Assembly (NCBI RefSeq): GCF_013112225.1
Contig: NZ_JABFHI010000001.1
Location: 186,001 to 250,000 of the forward strand
From: Vreelandella azerica
GTDB taxonomy: Bacteria; Pseudomonadota; Gammaproteobacteria; Pseudomonadales; Halomonadaceae
Length of the DNA stretch: 64,000 nucleotides
Reading direction: 5' to 3'
The notes under the pieces were generated by a model. It searched no databases. It worked only from the letters and a program-made list of their open reading frames with translations, and had not been told where the DNA came from. A program made the position numbers and the translations under genes. This document shows positions 38,440 through 47,559 of this stretch, piece by piece. The stretch's first letter is position 1, and every line of letters starts with the position of its first letter.

Positions 38440-39143
38440 CAGTCAGCCTCCCCGTAGCCAATATCATAGCGTTTCTGCAGGCGAGCAAAGAACCACTCTG
38501 AGGCGCTGGCAATCAAGAGGTAAATCAGTGCCACTGTGATCATGAAGGTGAAGGGCTCGCGGGTCGCTTTTGAGGCTTCAGCGGCGATACGTACCATATC
38601 GGAAAGGCCGATTACTGAGACCAGGGCGGTTGTCTTGAGCAGGACCATCCAGTTGTTGGAAAGCCCGGGCAGGGCGTGGCGCATCATCTGCGGAAAGCGG
38701 ATGCGGCGGAACACCAGAGCATTGCTCATCCCGTAGGCTTTACCCGCTTCGATCTGGCCGTGTTCAACGGCCATGAAAGCACCGCGGAAGGTCTCACCCA
38801 TATAAGCACCAAAAATCAACCCGATCGTGACAACTCCGGCCACAAACTCATTGATATTGATAAAGATATCGATATCAAACTGGTAGTAGAGCCAGTCAGT
38901 GAAGATGTTGACACCGATCTGGCCACCGAAGAACAGCAGCATCATCAGCACCAGGTCCGGTACGCCGCGAATAATTGTGGTGTACAGGGTCGCGGTTCGG
39001 TGTGCGACCCAGCTGCGCGACATCTTGGCTGTTGCGGTCAGCAGGCCAAGAAGAATGGCGACCAACAGCGACAGTAACGCCAGTGATAAGGTGACCCCGG
39101 CGCCTTCAAGCAGGCGTGGGCCGTAGCCGTGGAGATCAATCAT
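38439..39143 (-). CDS. Amino acid ABC transporter permease (HisQ/ArtQ type)
   Basis: The 234-residue partner permease has the EAA loop GQIEAGKAYGMSNALVFRR and TTIIRGVPDLVLMMLLFFGG. It begins 25 bases after the ATPase stop and overlaps the next permease by one base, so the three are one operon. Confidence 0.88.
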   Translation of the reverse strand: MIDLHGYGPRLLEGAGVTLSLALLSLLVAILLGLLTATAKMSRSWVAHRTATLYTTIIRGVPDLVLMMLLFFGGQIGVNIFTDWLYYQFDIDIFININEFVAGVVTIGLIFGAYMGETFRGAFMAVEHGQIEAGKAYGMSNALVFRRIRFPQMMRHALPGLSNNWMVLLKTTALVSVIGLSDMVRIAAEASKATREPFTFMITVALIYLLIASASEWFFARLQKRYDIGYGEAD

Positions 39144-39168
39144 GATAAGCCTTGCTCCGTGCGCAGGA

Positions 39169-39939
39169 TCAATAATTGGGGGCGAGAAATTGCTTCAGGC
39201 GCGGCGATTGAGGGTTTTCAAGCACCTCTGTCGGGCGGCCTGCTTCTTCCACTCGGCCTTCGTGAAGATAGATCACCTGGCTGGAAACATCCCGAGCAAA
39301 GCTCATTTCATGAGTGACCACCACCATGGTGCGGCCTTCATCGGCAAGGTCACGCATGACCTTGAGCACATCTCCCACCAGCTCCGGGTCAAGCGCTGAG
39401 GTGGGTTCGTCAAACAGCATAACTTCCGGGTCCATTGCCAGGGCACGAGCGATGGCACCCCGTTGCTGCTGCCCGCCAGACATCTGCGCCGGGTAGGCAT
39501 TGGCTCGATGAGAGAGACCCACCCGCTCAAGTAACGCATGGGCGTGTTCAACGGCTTCAGCCTTGGGCTTTTTCAGCACATGGATAGGGGCTTCGATGAT
39601 GTTTTCCAGCAGAGTCATGTGGGCCCAGAGGTTGAAGCTCTGGAAGACCATCGACAGCTTGGCGCGCATATTGACGACCTGGCGCCAGTCAGCTGGTTCG
39701 CGCCCGTGCTTGGTGGTCTTGAAGCGAATCTCTTCGCCGTGAACAATAAGGTCGCCTTCATTCGGCTGTTCAAGCAGGTTCATACAGCGCAGGAAGGTGC
39801 TCTTGCCGGAGCCCGAAGCACCAATCAAGGTAATCACATCGCCCTTGTGAGCCTGTAGCGAAAGACCTTTCAGCACTTCGGTATCGCCAAAGCGCTTGGT
39901 GATATTACGTACTTCAAGAGGAATGGGCGTTGCGGCCAT
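39169..39939 (-). CDS. Amino acid ABC transporter ATP-binding protein (HisP type)
   Basis: The ATPase shows Walker A GASGSGKST, signature MSGGQQQRGAIARALA, Walker B VMLFDEPTSALDPE and switch His in VVTHEM. ATG 39939 is favoured since GGAG is 9 bases upstream; ATG 39954 is also in frame. In Pseudomonas the arginine/ornithine aot operon has the same transporter parts and an AstE-like gene, as here. Confidence 0.9.
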   Translation of the reverse strand: MAATPIPLEVRNITKRFGDTEVLKGLSLQAHKGDVITLIGASGSGKSTFLRCMNLLEQPNEGDLIVHGEEIRFKTTKHGREPADWRQVVNMRAKLSMVFQSFNLWAHMTLLENIIEAPIHVLKKPKAEAVEHAHALLERVGLSHRANAYPAQMSGGQQQRGAIARALAMDPEVMLFDEPTSALDPELVGDVLKVMRDLADEGRTMVVVTHEMSFARDVSSQVIYLHEGRVEEAGRPTEVLENPQSPRLKQFLAPNY

Positions 39940-40129
39940 TGTTTTTGACTCCATTACAGGGGGTTGCCGCAGCAACATGACAGTATGACGACACAGAGTG
40001 GTCAACTGGCATTATTATATCCGACTTTAGTGAAAGCGTTTCAAACGCTATTCACTTCGTGTGGCTGGCGGTTGTCATACGGTTTTTATCGTTATTATGT
40101 TGATTGCTGATAGCAAATAGTGGGAAACC

Positions 40130-41117
40130 TTAGACGTGACTAGCCTCCACAGGGGCAACCAGCAATGCCGCGCGGGCGCCGATTTCCACATTGGCGTTTG
40201 GAAATACCACGTGAAGTGGCATTTCGCCGACTGTGAACGCTCCAGCGTGAGCATCCTGAGCCAGCAGTGTGCCTGATGGGAAGGCGGTAAAGTTGGGTAT
40301 ATCGTCATCAAAGCATAGAGTGAATTCATCACTGTGGCGCGTGATTTCCTGCTCCACCCTAAAAATACCATCCTGTCCGGCGGTTGCGCTGCTGGCGCCT
40401 GAGCGCAGGCCAGTGCCGCCAGTAGCGCCAGCATGGGACGCAGCGCGTCCAGGTCATTGGAACCAAAAGGTGCCACTCGGCCCAGCTCAAAGGTAAAGGC
40501 CTGGGCGCTGTGGTAGTGCTTGCTGTAGTGGGAAAATGTCCAGCTATGCTGATGCTGATGAAGTACTGCCTGGATGTCAGCACCCGCCAGCCATGGCCAC
40601 TGTTCGTCTGCTGTGTCTGCTTCGGCAAACGGCTCGACGACAAAACGTGGATAGAGGCTTTCCCGAATCGCAGTATGCAGATCGTAGTGAATGGCGGGCA
40701 GCTCGGCATGGCGTTGATAGAACTGATCCACCTGGCTCATCAGTTCACGGGCGCGCGCCGGCTCATTGCCCTCCAGACCTAGGCCGCGTTGGAACAGGCG
40801 GTTGAGGTTGGTGTTGATAAAGCGTTTGCCCTGACGCAGGGCGGGCAGGTTGCCCAGAATCACCAGTACGGGGAACCCAGTGCCAGCAGGCCTGCTTCAA
40901 TCTGCGCAAGCAGTTCACCAAGCAGCTCAACCGGTGCGGTTTCATTGCCATGAATGGCCGCTGAAAAAACGCAGGCGTGGGGATTGTCGCCCAGGGTTTC
41001 AGGCGTCAGTTCAAGTATCCCAGGCCCATGCAGTGTGTAGTTACCCGATGCCAGCGGGCCACTGCGGCGCGATGCAGGTTTACCTTCCAGCGTCCAGTCA
41101 AGCCATTCGGTGAGCAT
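40130..41117 (-). CDS. astE: Succinylglutamate desuccinylase, with two frameshifts
   Basis: AstE removes succinate from succinylglutamate in the last step of the AST arginine-degradation route. The zinc site is visible: SAAIHGNETAPVELL (His and Glu ligands) and HYDLHTAIR. Start ATG 41117 has AAGGA upstream. Two breaks occur: near 40871-40880, where one C gives LGSPVLVILGNLPAL, and near 40370-40380, where one G gives PPGQDGIFRVEQEITRHSDEF. The restored C-terminus, FTAFPSGTLLAQD, runs to TAA 40130-40132, about 329 residues. It lies upstream of the basic amino acid transporter, an import-and-degradation context. An AotO-like paralogue role is possible. Confidence 0.82.
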
Positions 41118-41370
41118 AGGGTGTTCCTTGATATTGTTTTTCAACGATCTTGTCTGTTGCCACCTTTACCTGAATGTCAGGCCGACGCAAGCCAAGACGT
41201 CGTTGGAGTGAAAAAGCCGGTGCGCAGGTGAAACAACCAATCAATTCGACTGAGCGCGTCGAAATCTTTCGCTTTTATCCGCGCAGTGAGTCGCTATGCT
41301 TGTACCGTCAATTAACACGCTGATTATATGGCGATAAATCAGCCCAGATCAGATTAAAAGGAGCAAGGCA

Positions 41371-41969
41371 ATGACAAAGGTACTGGTGCTTTACTATTCC
41401 ATGTATGGCCATATCGATACCATGGCACAGGCAATTGCTGACGGTGCGAAAGAAGTGGCGGGGGTCGAGGTGACCGTCAAACGCGTGCCGGAAACCATGC
41501 CGCAAGAGGCGTTCAACAACGCAGGTGGCAAGCAGGACTATACAACCCCGAAGCGTCGCCTGAGGAATTGGCCGATTACGATGCGATTATCTTTGGCACG
41601 CCTACCCGGTTTGGCAATATGGCAGGGCAGATGCGCACCTTTCTTGATCAGACCGGTGGGTTATGGGCCAACGGCGCCCTGCGCGGCAAGGTGGCCAGTG
41701 TGTTCACCTCAACGGGTACTGGCGGTGGTGACGAACAGACCATTACATCCACCTGGACCACTCTGGCCCACCACGGCATGATCATTGTGCCGATTGGCTA
41801 TGGCGTGGAAGACCAGTTTGATATTTCCAAAGTCAGCGGAAACACCCCTTATGGTGCCGCGACGCTGGCAGGCGCTGATGGTTCGCGCCAGCCGGATGAA
41901 AGCGAGCTGAAAATTGCCCGTTTCCAAGGCAATCTGGTCGCCAAAACAGCGGTTAAGCAGGGCCGCTGA
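41371..41969 (+). CDS. wrbA: NAD(P)H:quinone oxidoreductase WrbA, frameshifted
   Basis: WrbA is a tetrameric flavodoxin-fold quinone reductase. Motifs include [20 protein letters not shown] (FMN phosphate loop), [20 protein letters not shown] and [13 protein letters not shown]. The frame breaks in the C4 run 41546-41549; five C give [19 protein letters not shown] and about 199 residues, the family length. It precedes the OTR-type cytochrome gene by about 320 bases with a terminator between. Confidence 0.9.
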
Positions 41970-42293
41970 TCCTGAGCTGACAAGCCTCCGTTTTAACACT
42001 GACTGTTTTTCTATAACCCTGCTGACCCTGTCAGTAGGGTTATTTACGGGTGTGGCTAATAGTCTCATCAGAGCCGTTGAGTCTGCTTCATGAGCATGGC
42101 AACAGCCCTGTCAGCAAGGGGAAAGATGTAAGATCTGTGTTTGGGCCATCACCAAACCGTGATATTCAATAAGCACCATTTTATATATTTTAACAACATC
42201 ATTATTCCTCAAGGTTTATTATTTTTCAAATCATCATGTCCTAGCGTGTATCTGGTGATATAGACGATAACTAATAGGCCTGGAGAAAAGAGT
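41970..42293. other. wrbA-cytochrome intergenic region
   Basis: This 324-base gap has a terminator-like hairpin at 42013-42046 and an AT-rich tract at 42170-42240 that probably contains the promoter of the cytochrome operon. GGAG precedes ATG 42294. I find no clear FNR or other operator. Confidence 0.5.
42013..42046 (+). terminator. Probable terminator after wrbA
   Basis: AACCCT-G-CTGA and TCAG-T-AGGGTT form a stem with one mismatch around CCCTG, followed by ATTT. Confidence 0.6.
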
Positions 42294-43826
42294 ATGACAG
42301 TCGCTCAACGGTGCAGTGTCGGGTTGCTTTTGTGGATATGGTTATCAAACGCTTTGGCGGCCACCGCGGATCATACTCAGTTTGATGCTTTGCAGGGTTC
42401 ATTCACGTCTGCTCAGGAAGTAACGCAAGCATGCCTGAGCTGTCATACAGAGGCTGCTCAGCAGGTGATGGCGACACGTCACTGGACATGGGAGTACGAA
42501 AACCCGCATGACGGCGAACAGCTGGGTAAAAAGACCATGCTCAATACTTTTTGTATTGCAGACCGCTCCAATGAAGGCTTCTGCCAGTCCTGTCATGTTG
42601 GCTATGGCTGGGAAGACCAGCAGTTTGATTTCACCAATGAGGCCAACGTTGACTGTCTGGCCTGTCATAACAGCGGTGACTATGTAAAAGGGTGGGCGGG
42701 TTATCCTGTAGAGGGTACCAATCTGACTACTGTGGCTCAGGCCGTAGGTGAAACGACGCGGGCCTCCTGTGGCAGCTGCCATTTTTATGGCGGCGGCGGA
42801 GATGGTGTCAAACATGGAGATCTGGATTCCTCTCTGGTCGACCCGCATCGTGGGCTGGATGTGCACATGGCAAGTGATGGGCTGAATTTCAAGTGTAGTA
42901 CCTGTCACCAGTCTGATGATCACAACATCGCTGGCAGCCGGATTCAGGGAACCGCAGTTGATAATCAGGAAGCCATGTTGCGTGGTCACCATGATGAGAA
43001 TCGCAATGCCGCCACCTGTCAGTCTTGTCATGGTCAGTCACCGCATGAAACAGGCGCGGATGCCCAGCGGCTGAACGACCATACCCGTACGCTGGCCTGT
43101 CAAACCTGCCATATTCCGGCTTTTGCTCGCGGCGGGGTGCCCACCAAGATGGAGTGGGACTGGTCGACGGCCGGCCAACTGGATGAAAACGGCGAGCCTT
43201 TCGAAATCACAGATGACAACGGTCATATCATTTATATGAGCAAAAAAGGGGACTTTGTTCTCGAAGAGAATGTCGTGCCGGAATACGTTTGGTGGAATGG
43301 CGATACGTCTTTCGTTACCGCTGACGATACGATCAACCCGAATGAGCGGGTGATGGTGAACACCTACCATGGAGAGCCGGGTGCCGACGATGCGCGTATC
43401 TGGCCTGTCAAGCGTTCGCTGGGGCGTCAGCCATACGACACTGTACACAATACCCTTCTGCAACCGCAGATTGCCATCCCCGGTAATGATACGTCTTTCT
43501 GGTACAACTTTGACTGGGATAAAGCGCTTCAGGCAGGTACAGAGTATGCTGAGCAGCCGTTCAGTGGTGAGTATGATTTTGTCGATACTGCCATGTTGTG
43601 GCCGATCACTCACATGGTAGCCCCCAGTGAAGATGCGCTGGATTGTGCGTCCTGCCATCGTGACCAAGGTCGTCTGGAAAGTATTGAGGGGGTCTGGATG
43701 CCTGGTCGTGATCGCCATGTTCTGCTCGATCGTTTTGGGTTTGGGGTGGCAGGTTTGATGCTAGTAGGCGTTTTTGGCCACGGTGCCATGCGCTTTTTCA
43801 ATCGCAACCGTCAGAAAGGACATTAA
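42294..43826 (+). CDS. Octahaem c-type cytochrome, OTR (tetrathionate reductase) family, membrane-anchored
   Basis: The 510-residue protein has a signal peptide (about residues 1-22) and eight CXXCH haem motifs at residues 47, 97, 121, 159, 201, 242, 269 and 451. Conserved segments include GFCQSCHVGYGWED and YGGGGDGVKHGDLD. The family type is the Shewanella octahaem tetrathionate reductase, in which a lysine ligates the active-site haem; the Lys in VKHGD is my candidate. A single C-terminal membrane helix (about 478-497) should anchor it to the inner membrane, facing the periplasm. The next gene is a cytochrome b. Tetrathionate, nitrite or hydroxylamine could be substrates, so function is inferred. 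Confidence 0.85.
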   Translation: MTVAQRCSVGLLLWIWLSNALAATADHTQFDALQGSFTSAQEVTQACLSCHTEAAQQVMATRHWTWEYENPHDGEQLGKKTMLNTFCIADRSNEGFCQSCHVGYGWEDQQFDFTNEANVDCLACHNSGDYVKGWAGYPVEGTNLTTVAQAVGETTRASCGSCHFYGGGGDGVKHGDLDSSLVDPHRGLDVHMASDGLNFKCSTCHQSDDHNIAGSRIQGTAVDNQEAMLRGHHDENRNAATCQSCHGQSPHETGADAQRLNDHTRTLACQTCHIPAFARGGVPTKMEWDWSTAGQLDENGEPFEITDDNGHIIYMSKKGDFVLEENVVPEYVWWNGDTSFVTADDTINPNERVMVNTYHGEPGADDARIWPVKRSLGRQPYDTVHNTLLQPQIAIPGNDTSFWYNFDWDKALQAGTEYAEQPFSGEYDFVDTAMLWPITHMVAPSEDALDCASCHRDQGRLESIEGVWMPGRDRHVLLDRFGFGVAGLMLVGVFGHGAMRFFNRNRQKGH

Positions 43827-43827
43827 T

Positions 43828-44469
43828 ATGAGCCAGCGCCTTTATCTCTTTACCCGTTTCGAGCGTTTCTGGCACTGGTCTCAGGCAGGATTGATTATTT
43901 GCCTGCTGTTCACTGGCTTTGCGATTCGTGGGTCGCATTCATTACTTGATTTTCATGCTGCCGTCAGAATGCATGAAATAGCGGCCTGGTTATTGGTGAC
44001 ACTATGGGTGTTCGCCATTTTCTGGCATCTGACTACCGGTCAGTGGAAGCATTATATCCCCACCCTGGATCGTATCATGGCGATGATTCGTTATTACGCC
44101 TACGGTATTTTTACTGGCGAAGCACACCCCTATCGCGTCACGTTGGAGCGCAAGCATAATCCGCTTCAGCGCCTGGCATACCTTGGCGTTAAACTGGCGA
44201 TCAATCCACTGGTCTGGGTATCCGGGATGCTCTATCTGTTCTGGGGAAGTGTCAGGGCGCTTATGCCCGCCTGGTTAAGCCTGGAACAGGTAGCCGGTCT
44301 GCATGCATTGGGAGCTTTCATGATGCTGAGCTTCCTGATTATCCATGTCTACCTGGCAACCGTCGGACATACACCTATGGCCCATATCAAGGCGATGATT
44401 ACGGGATGGGATGATGGGCATGATAGCCACATTCCCGATCAGCCACTTAGGGAGGATCACCAGCCCTGA
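43828..44469 (+). CDS. Cytochrome b561-type membrane subunit
   Basis: The 213-residue protein has four or five membrane helices with histidines suited to b haems: FERFWHWSQAGL, MHEIAAWLL, FWHLTTGQW and LHALGAFMMLSFLIIHVYLATVGH. The family includes thiosulfate reductase and hydrogenase cytochrome b subunits. ATG 43828 has AAAGGA upstream and follows the octahaem stop directly, so it is almost certainly the quinol oxidase partner of that cytochrome. Confidence 0.85.
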   Translation: MSQRLYLFTRFERFWHWSQAGLIICLLFTGFAIRGSHSLLDFHAAVRMHEIAAWLLVTLWVFAIFWHLTTGQWKHYIPTLDRIMAMIRYYAYGIFTGEAHPYRVTLERKHNPLQRLAYLGVKLAINPLVWVSGMLYLFWGSVRALMPAWLSLEQVAGLHALGAFMMLSFLIIHVYLATVGHTPMAHIKAMITGWDDGHDSHIPDQPLREDHQP

Positions 44470-44501
44470 CAGCGGACGCTGGTATTGAGTCACTTTTACC
44501 C

Positions 44502-45578
44502 TCAGCAGTGAAAAACCTGTTCTGTGATGGCTCTGCCCAAGGTCTGAGTATTGCCCTGGCCGCCAATATCCGGAGTTAGAACCGCCGGATTGCCTTCTTC
44601 GAGCACGGCCTCAATAGCGCTGACAATCGCATCGGCGGCGGCCTGGTGACCAAGGTGCTCCAGCATCATGGCACCAGACCAGATTTGGCCGATCGGGTTG
44701 GCAATCCCCTTACCGGCAATATCTGGCGCACTGCCGTGTACCGGTTCAAACAGGCTGGGGAAGTGACCCTGCGGGTTAATGTTGGCCGATGGCGCAATGC
44801 CAATAGTGCCGGTACAGGCGGGGCCAAGATCCGAGAGAATGTCACCAAACAGGTTGCTGCCGACCACCACATCGAACCAGTCTGGGTGCAGCACAAAGTT
44901 AGCGGTGAGGATATCAATATGGAATTTGTCCACATTGACCTCAGGGTAGTTGGCTGCCATGGTTTCTACCCGCTCATCCCAGTAGGGCATGGTGATGGAA
45001 ATACCGTTGGATTTGGTGGCTGACGTCAGCTTTTTACGTGGGCGCGATTGAGCGAGTTCAAAGGCATATTTGAGAACACGGTCGACGCCGGTGCGGGTCA
45101 TTATGGTTTCCTGAATGATCACTTCCCGCTCGGTGCCTTCAAACATTTTGCCGCCGACGCTGGAATACTCGCCCTCGGTATTTTCGCGCACCACATAGAA
45201 ATCGATATCGCCCGGCGCCCGCCCGGCCAGCGGGCTTTTGATCCCGGGCATGAGCTTGCAGGGGCGCAGGTTGATATATTGGTCAAAGCGGCGGCGAAAC
45301 TGCAGTAAGGATCCCCACAGCGAGATATGGTCAGGTACCGTGTCTGGCCAGCCAACGGCGCCATAGAACAGGGCATCAAACCCCTTGAGCTGTTCGAACC
45401 AGTCATCCGGCAGCATCTTACCGTGACTCAGGTAATAGTCACAGCTGCCAAACTCAAAGGTCTGGAAGTCAAGCTCAAGGGCAAACTTGCGTGCGGTGGC
45501 ATCGAGTACGCGTAGACCTTCCGGCATGACTTCAGTGCCAATACCGTCACCGGCAATTACCGCAATACGCTGGGGCAT
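44502..45578 (-). CDS. Tartrate/D-malate dehydrogenase (decarboxylating)
   Basis: This member of the isopropylmalate/isocitrate dehydrogenase family has 358 residues: [59 protein letters not shown] and [18 protein letters not shown]. The NAD+ enzymes of the TtuC/DmlA group oxidise D-malate or tartrate, and the WPDTVPDH segment distinguishes them from LeuB. It is convergent with the cytochrome b gene. Confidence 0.88.
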   Translation of the reverse strand: MPQRIAVIAGDGIGTEVMPEGLRVLDATARKFALELDFQTFEFGSCDYYLSHGKMLPDDWFEQLKGFDALFYGAVGWPDTVPDHISLWGSLLQFRRRFDQYINLRPCKLMPGIKSPLAGRAPGDIDFYVVRENTEGEYSSVGGKMFEGTEREVIIQETIMTRTGVDRVLKYAFELAQSRPRKKLTSATKSNGISITMPYWDERVETMAANYPEVNVDKFHIDILTANFVLHPDWFDVVVGSNLFGDILSDLGPACTGTIGIAPSANINPQGHFPSLFEPVHGSAPDIAGKGIANPIGQIWSGAMMLEHLGHQAAADAIVSAIEAVLEEGNPAVLTPDIGGQGNTQTLGRAITEQVFHC

Positions 45579-45615
45579 GAAAATTCCTTATTGTTTATCG
45601 TAAAGTCAAAGGGCC

Positions 45616-46149
45616 CTAATTTGGGCAGCTATCGCCCTGGGCAACGTCAATCAGTTCATCGGTAGGAAAATCCATTTCGGCAGCGCGTTCGCGCAGGCGG
45701 TTCTCAGTCACCCCATCCATTTGCGGTGAGCGCGAGAGTATCCATAAGTAGTCGCGGTTAGGCCCGGACACCAGCGCCCACTGATAATCATCATCAAGTT
45801 CCAGAATATTATAGCCGCCATAGAAAGGGCCAAAAAAGCTGACTTTCAGACGCCCAACATCTTCTTCATCAATAAAATAGGCGCGGCCTTCCGCCTCATC
45901 CCAGGCTTGCTCTTCAAGGTTATAGCCGCGATTGACTACACGTACGCCGCCATCATCACGCAGGCTATAGCTGGCAGTGACGCACTCAAGTCCGCGCTCA
46001 AAGGAGTGATCCAGGCGGGCAATTTCGTACCACTCACCTAGATAGCGGTCGAGCTCGAAATCAGTGACGGGCTGGGTGCCGGAGGGGATGCCGGTACAGC
46101 CGGTAAGCAGACCCAGGCTCATGACCAATGGGATCATGCCAGTGCGCAT
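45616..46149 (-). CDS. blc: Outer-membrane lipocalin lipoprotein
   Basis: The protein has a lipobox LLTGC (Cys at about residue 18) and lipocalin motifs GEWYEIARLDHSFERG and YLWILSRSP. Blc proteins bind lysophospholipids and help membrane maintenance. It has 177 residues with AGGAGAG before the start ATG 46149. It follows mtfA by 48 bases on the same strand. Confidence 0.9.
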   Translation of the reverse strand: MRTGMIPLVMSLGLLTGCTGIPSGTQPVTDFELDRYLGEWYEIARLDHSFERGLECVTASYSLRDDGGVRVVNRGYNLEEQAWDEAEGRAYFIDEEDVGRLKVSFFGPFYGGYNILELDDDYQWALVSGPNRDYLWILSRSPQMDGVTENRLRERAAEMDFPTDELIDVAQGDSCPN

Positions 46150-46197
46150 GGTGACTCTCCTGAAAAGTGGTGGATAAAAAAGGGGGGATTAACGTGT

Positions 46198-46979
46198 TTA
46201 GCACTGAAAGCGTGAGAGTGGCTGTTGATTGAAGTAACGACACAGTAGCCCATACAGATCCGGGTAGGCATCCGCAAGAATCGCGGGGGCGCAAAAAAAG
46301 CTTCGCAGCACACGGCAAAGCACTCTCCAGGGTGGCTGGCCGCATAATCGTCAATCGGGGTTGGCTGACCATGCCGAAGTCTATCCTGAAGGTCATTCCA
46401 TACGCCGCTGAATATACCGTGCCACTCTGCCGGGGTAATGCTGGTGGGCAGCGGTGGAAAACCATCAATATCAATGGCATTGCCCATATCGAGCTTGTGG
46501 GCCAGTTCATGGATTAGAACATTGTAGCCGTTGAAATCGCCACTTTGCATCAGGTCGGTAAATGACAGCACCACAGGCCCCTGATAAGAGGTTTCGCCCG
46601 CTCGGCTATCCGTGTATTCGTGGACGACACCAAACGCATCCATTTCTTCCACCTGGCGGGTAAACCCATCAGGCAGCAGGATAATTTCGTGCACGTTGGA
46701 AAAGGCATCGGAATGTTCGAAACTGCTCCATCCAAGCGTCAGCAAACAGGCCTGACCGGCCAATACCAGGTAAGCCGGTCGGTCAAAGGCAACGTCCTGT
46801 AATTCAGGGTGAAAGGTAATGCGTTTTTGAGCCAGAAACTGCCAGGCGCGTTGGCCAAGCTGCTCGGCTTCTTCATTGCCAAGTGTATTCAGTAACGCAA
46901 CACGTTGGCAGGCTGTCTGCCAATCCGCCGTGGGAAAACGGCGCGATGACGTGGACGGGCTTAGCCAGCGAATGGGCAT
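46198..46979 (-). CDS. mtfA: MtfA zinc peptidase family, frameshifted near the end
   Basis: MtfA in E. coli binds Mlc and regulates glucose PTS expression. The zinc motif HELAHKLD is complete with downstream CCEAFF as the third ligand region. The frame breaks in the plus-strand G5 run 46285-46289; six C on the coding strand give FAPPAILADAYPDLYGLL and end at TAA 46198-46200 with 260 residues, the family length. Without this fix the frame would falsely overlap blc. Confidence 0.88.
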
Positions 46980-47198
46980 GGGCGCAGACCTGTTTGAACG
47001 CAGAAAAAGAGAGTTGGAATATTCACGAATAGCCTTCTTATACTAAGGGCGAAAGCGATTTGCAATCCTTTACGTTAACTTACCTGCGTCTTTTTATGAG
47101 AGAAGCAGACGTTATTGCCTTGATCAGGAAGATGGGAGGCGCTATCAATAGAAAGTATCGGCAGAGCCACTGAATGAACAGAGAAAGAGGCAAGCGCT

Positions 47199-47498
47199 AT
47201 GCCACGCATCGAACTGCTTGAACAGATCTACACCATTGTCGAGCAGATTCCTGTTGGGCGGGTAACTACCTATGGGCGTATTGCGGCGATGACCGAAGGC
47301 GCGACCCCGCGCATGGTAGGTTCAGCGTTGCGCAATCTACCCGCAGGCCATCAATTGCCTTGGCATAGAGTGATTGCGGCATCGCGTAAGCTGGCAGACC
47401 ACGGCGGTGCTGAACGTCAACACCAGAAATTGCGCGATGAAGGAGTGGTTTTCGACCGCAAAGGACGTGTCGCTTTTGATCTTGTCTGGCCTGACTGA
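47199..47498 (+). CDS. Alkyltransferase-like protein (Atl)
   Basis: The 99-residue protein matches the C-terminal domain of O6-alkylguanine alkyltransferases, but the reactive Cys of PCHRV is replaced by Trp (PWHRVI, about residues 55-60). Atl proteins bind O6-alkylguanine and flag it for nucleotide excision repair without alkyl transfer. Conserved RVTTYGRIAAM and GSALRNLP are present. AGAGG lies before ATG 47199. Confidence 0.9.
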   Translation: MPRIELLEQIYTIVEQIPVGRVTTYGRIAAMTEGATPRMVGSALRNLPAGHQLPWHRVIAASRKLADHGGAERQHQKLRDEGVVFDRKGRVAFDLVWPD

Positions 47499-47527
47499 AG
47501 TAGCCAATTTTTTGGATGCATTAAAGA

Positions 47528-47555
47528 ATAACGCCGCCCTATTGGGCGGCGTTAT
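47528..47555. terminator. Bidirectional terminator
   Basis: ATAACGCCGCCC and GGGCGGCGTTAT are perfect 12-base arms around TATT. It separates the convergent Atl gene and the GNAT-hydrolase gene. There is no long T run on either side. Confidence 0.75.
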
Positions 47556-47559
47556 AGCT

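Noticed and set aside
44502-45578. 3-isopropylmalate dehydrogenase LeuB
   Set aside because: The [12 protein letters not shown] region matches the tartrate/D-malate group, and no leuCD genes are adjacent.
46134-46197. Overlap between mtfA and blc
   Set aside because: It arises only from the shifted mtfA end; the repaired frame stops at 46198, leaving a 48-base gap.
47199-47498. Functional O6-methylguanine methyltransferase
   Set aside because: The reactive cysteine is replaced by Trp in PWHRV, so it is an alkyltransferase-like protein.
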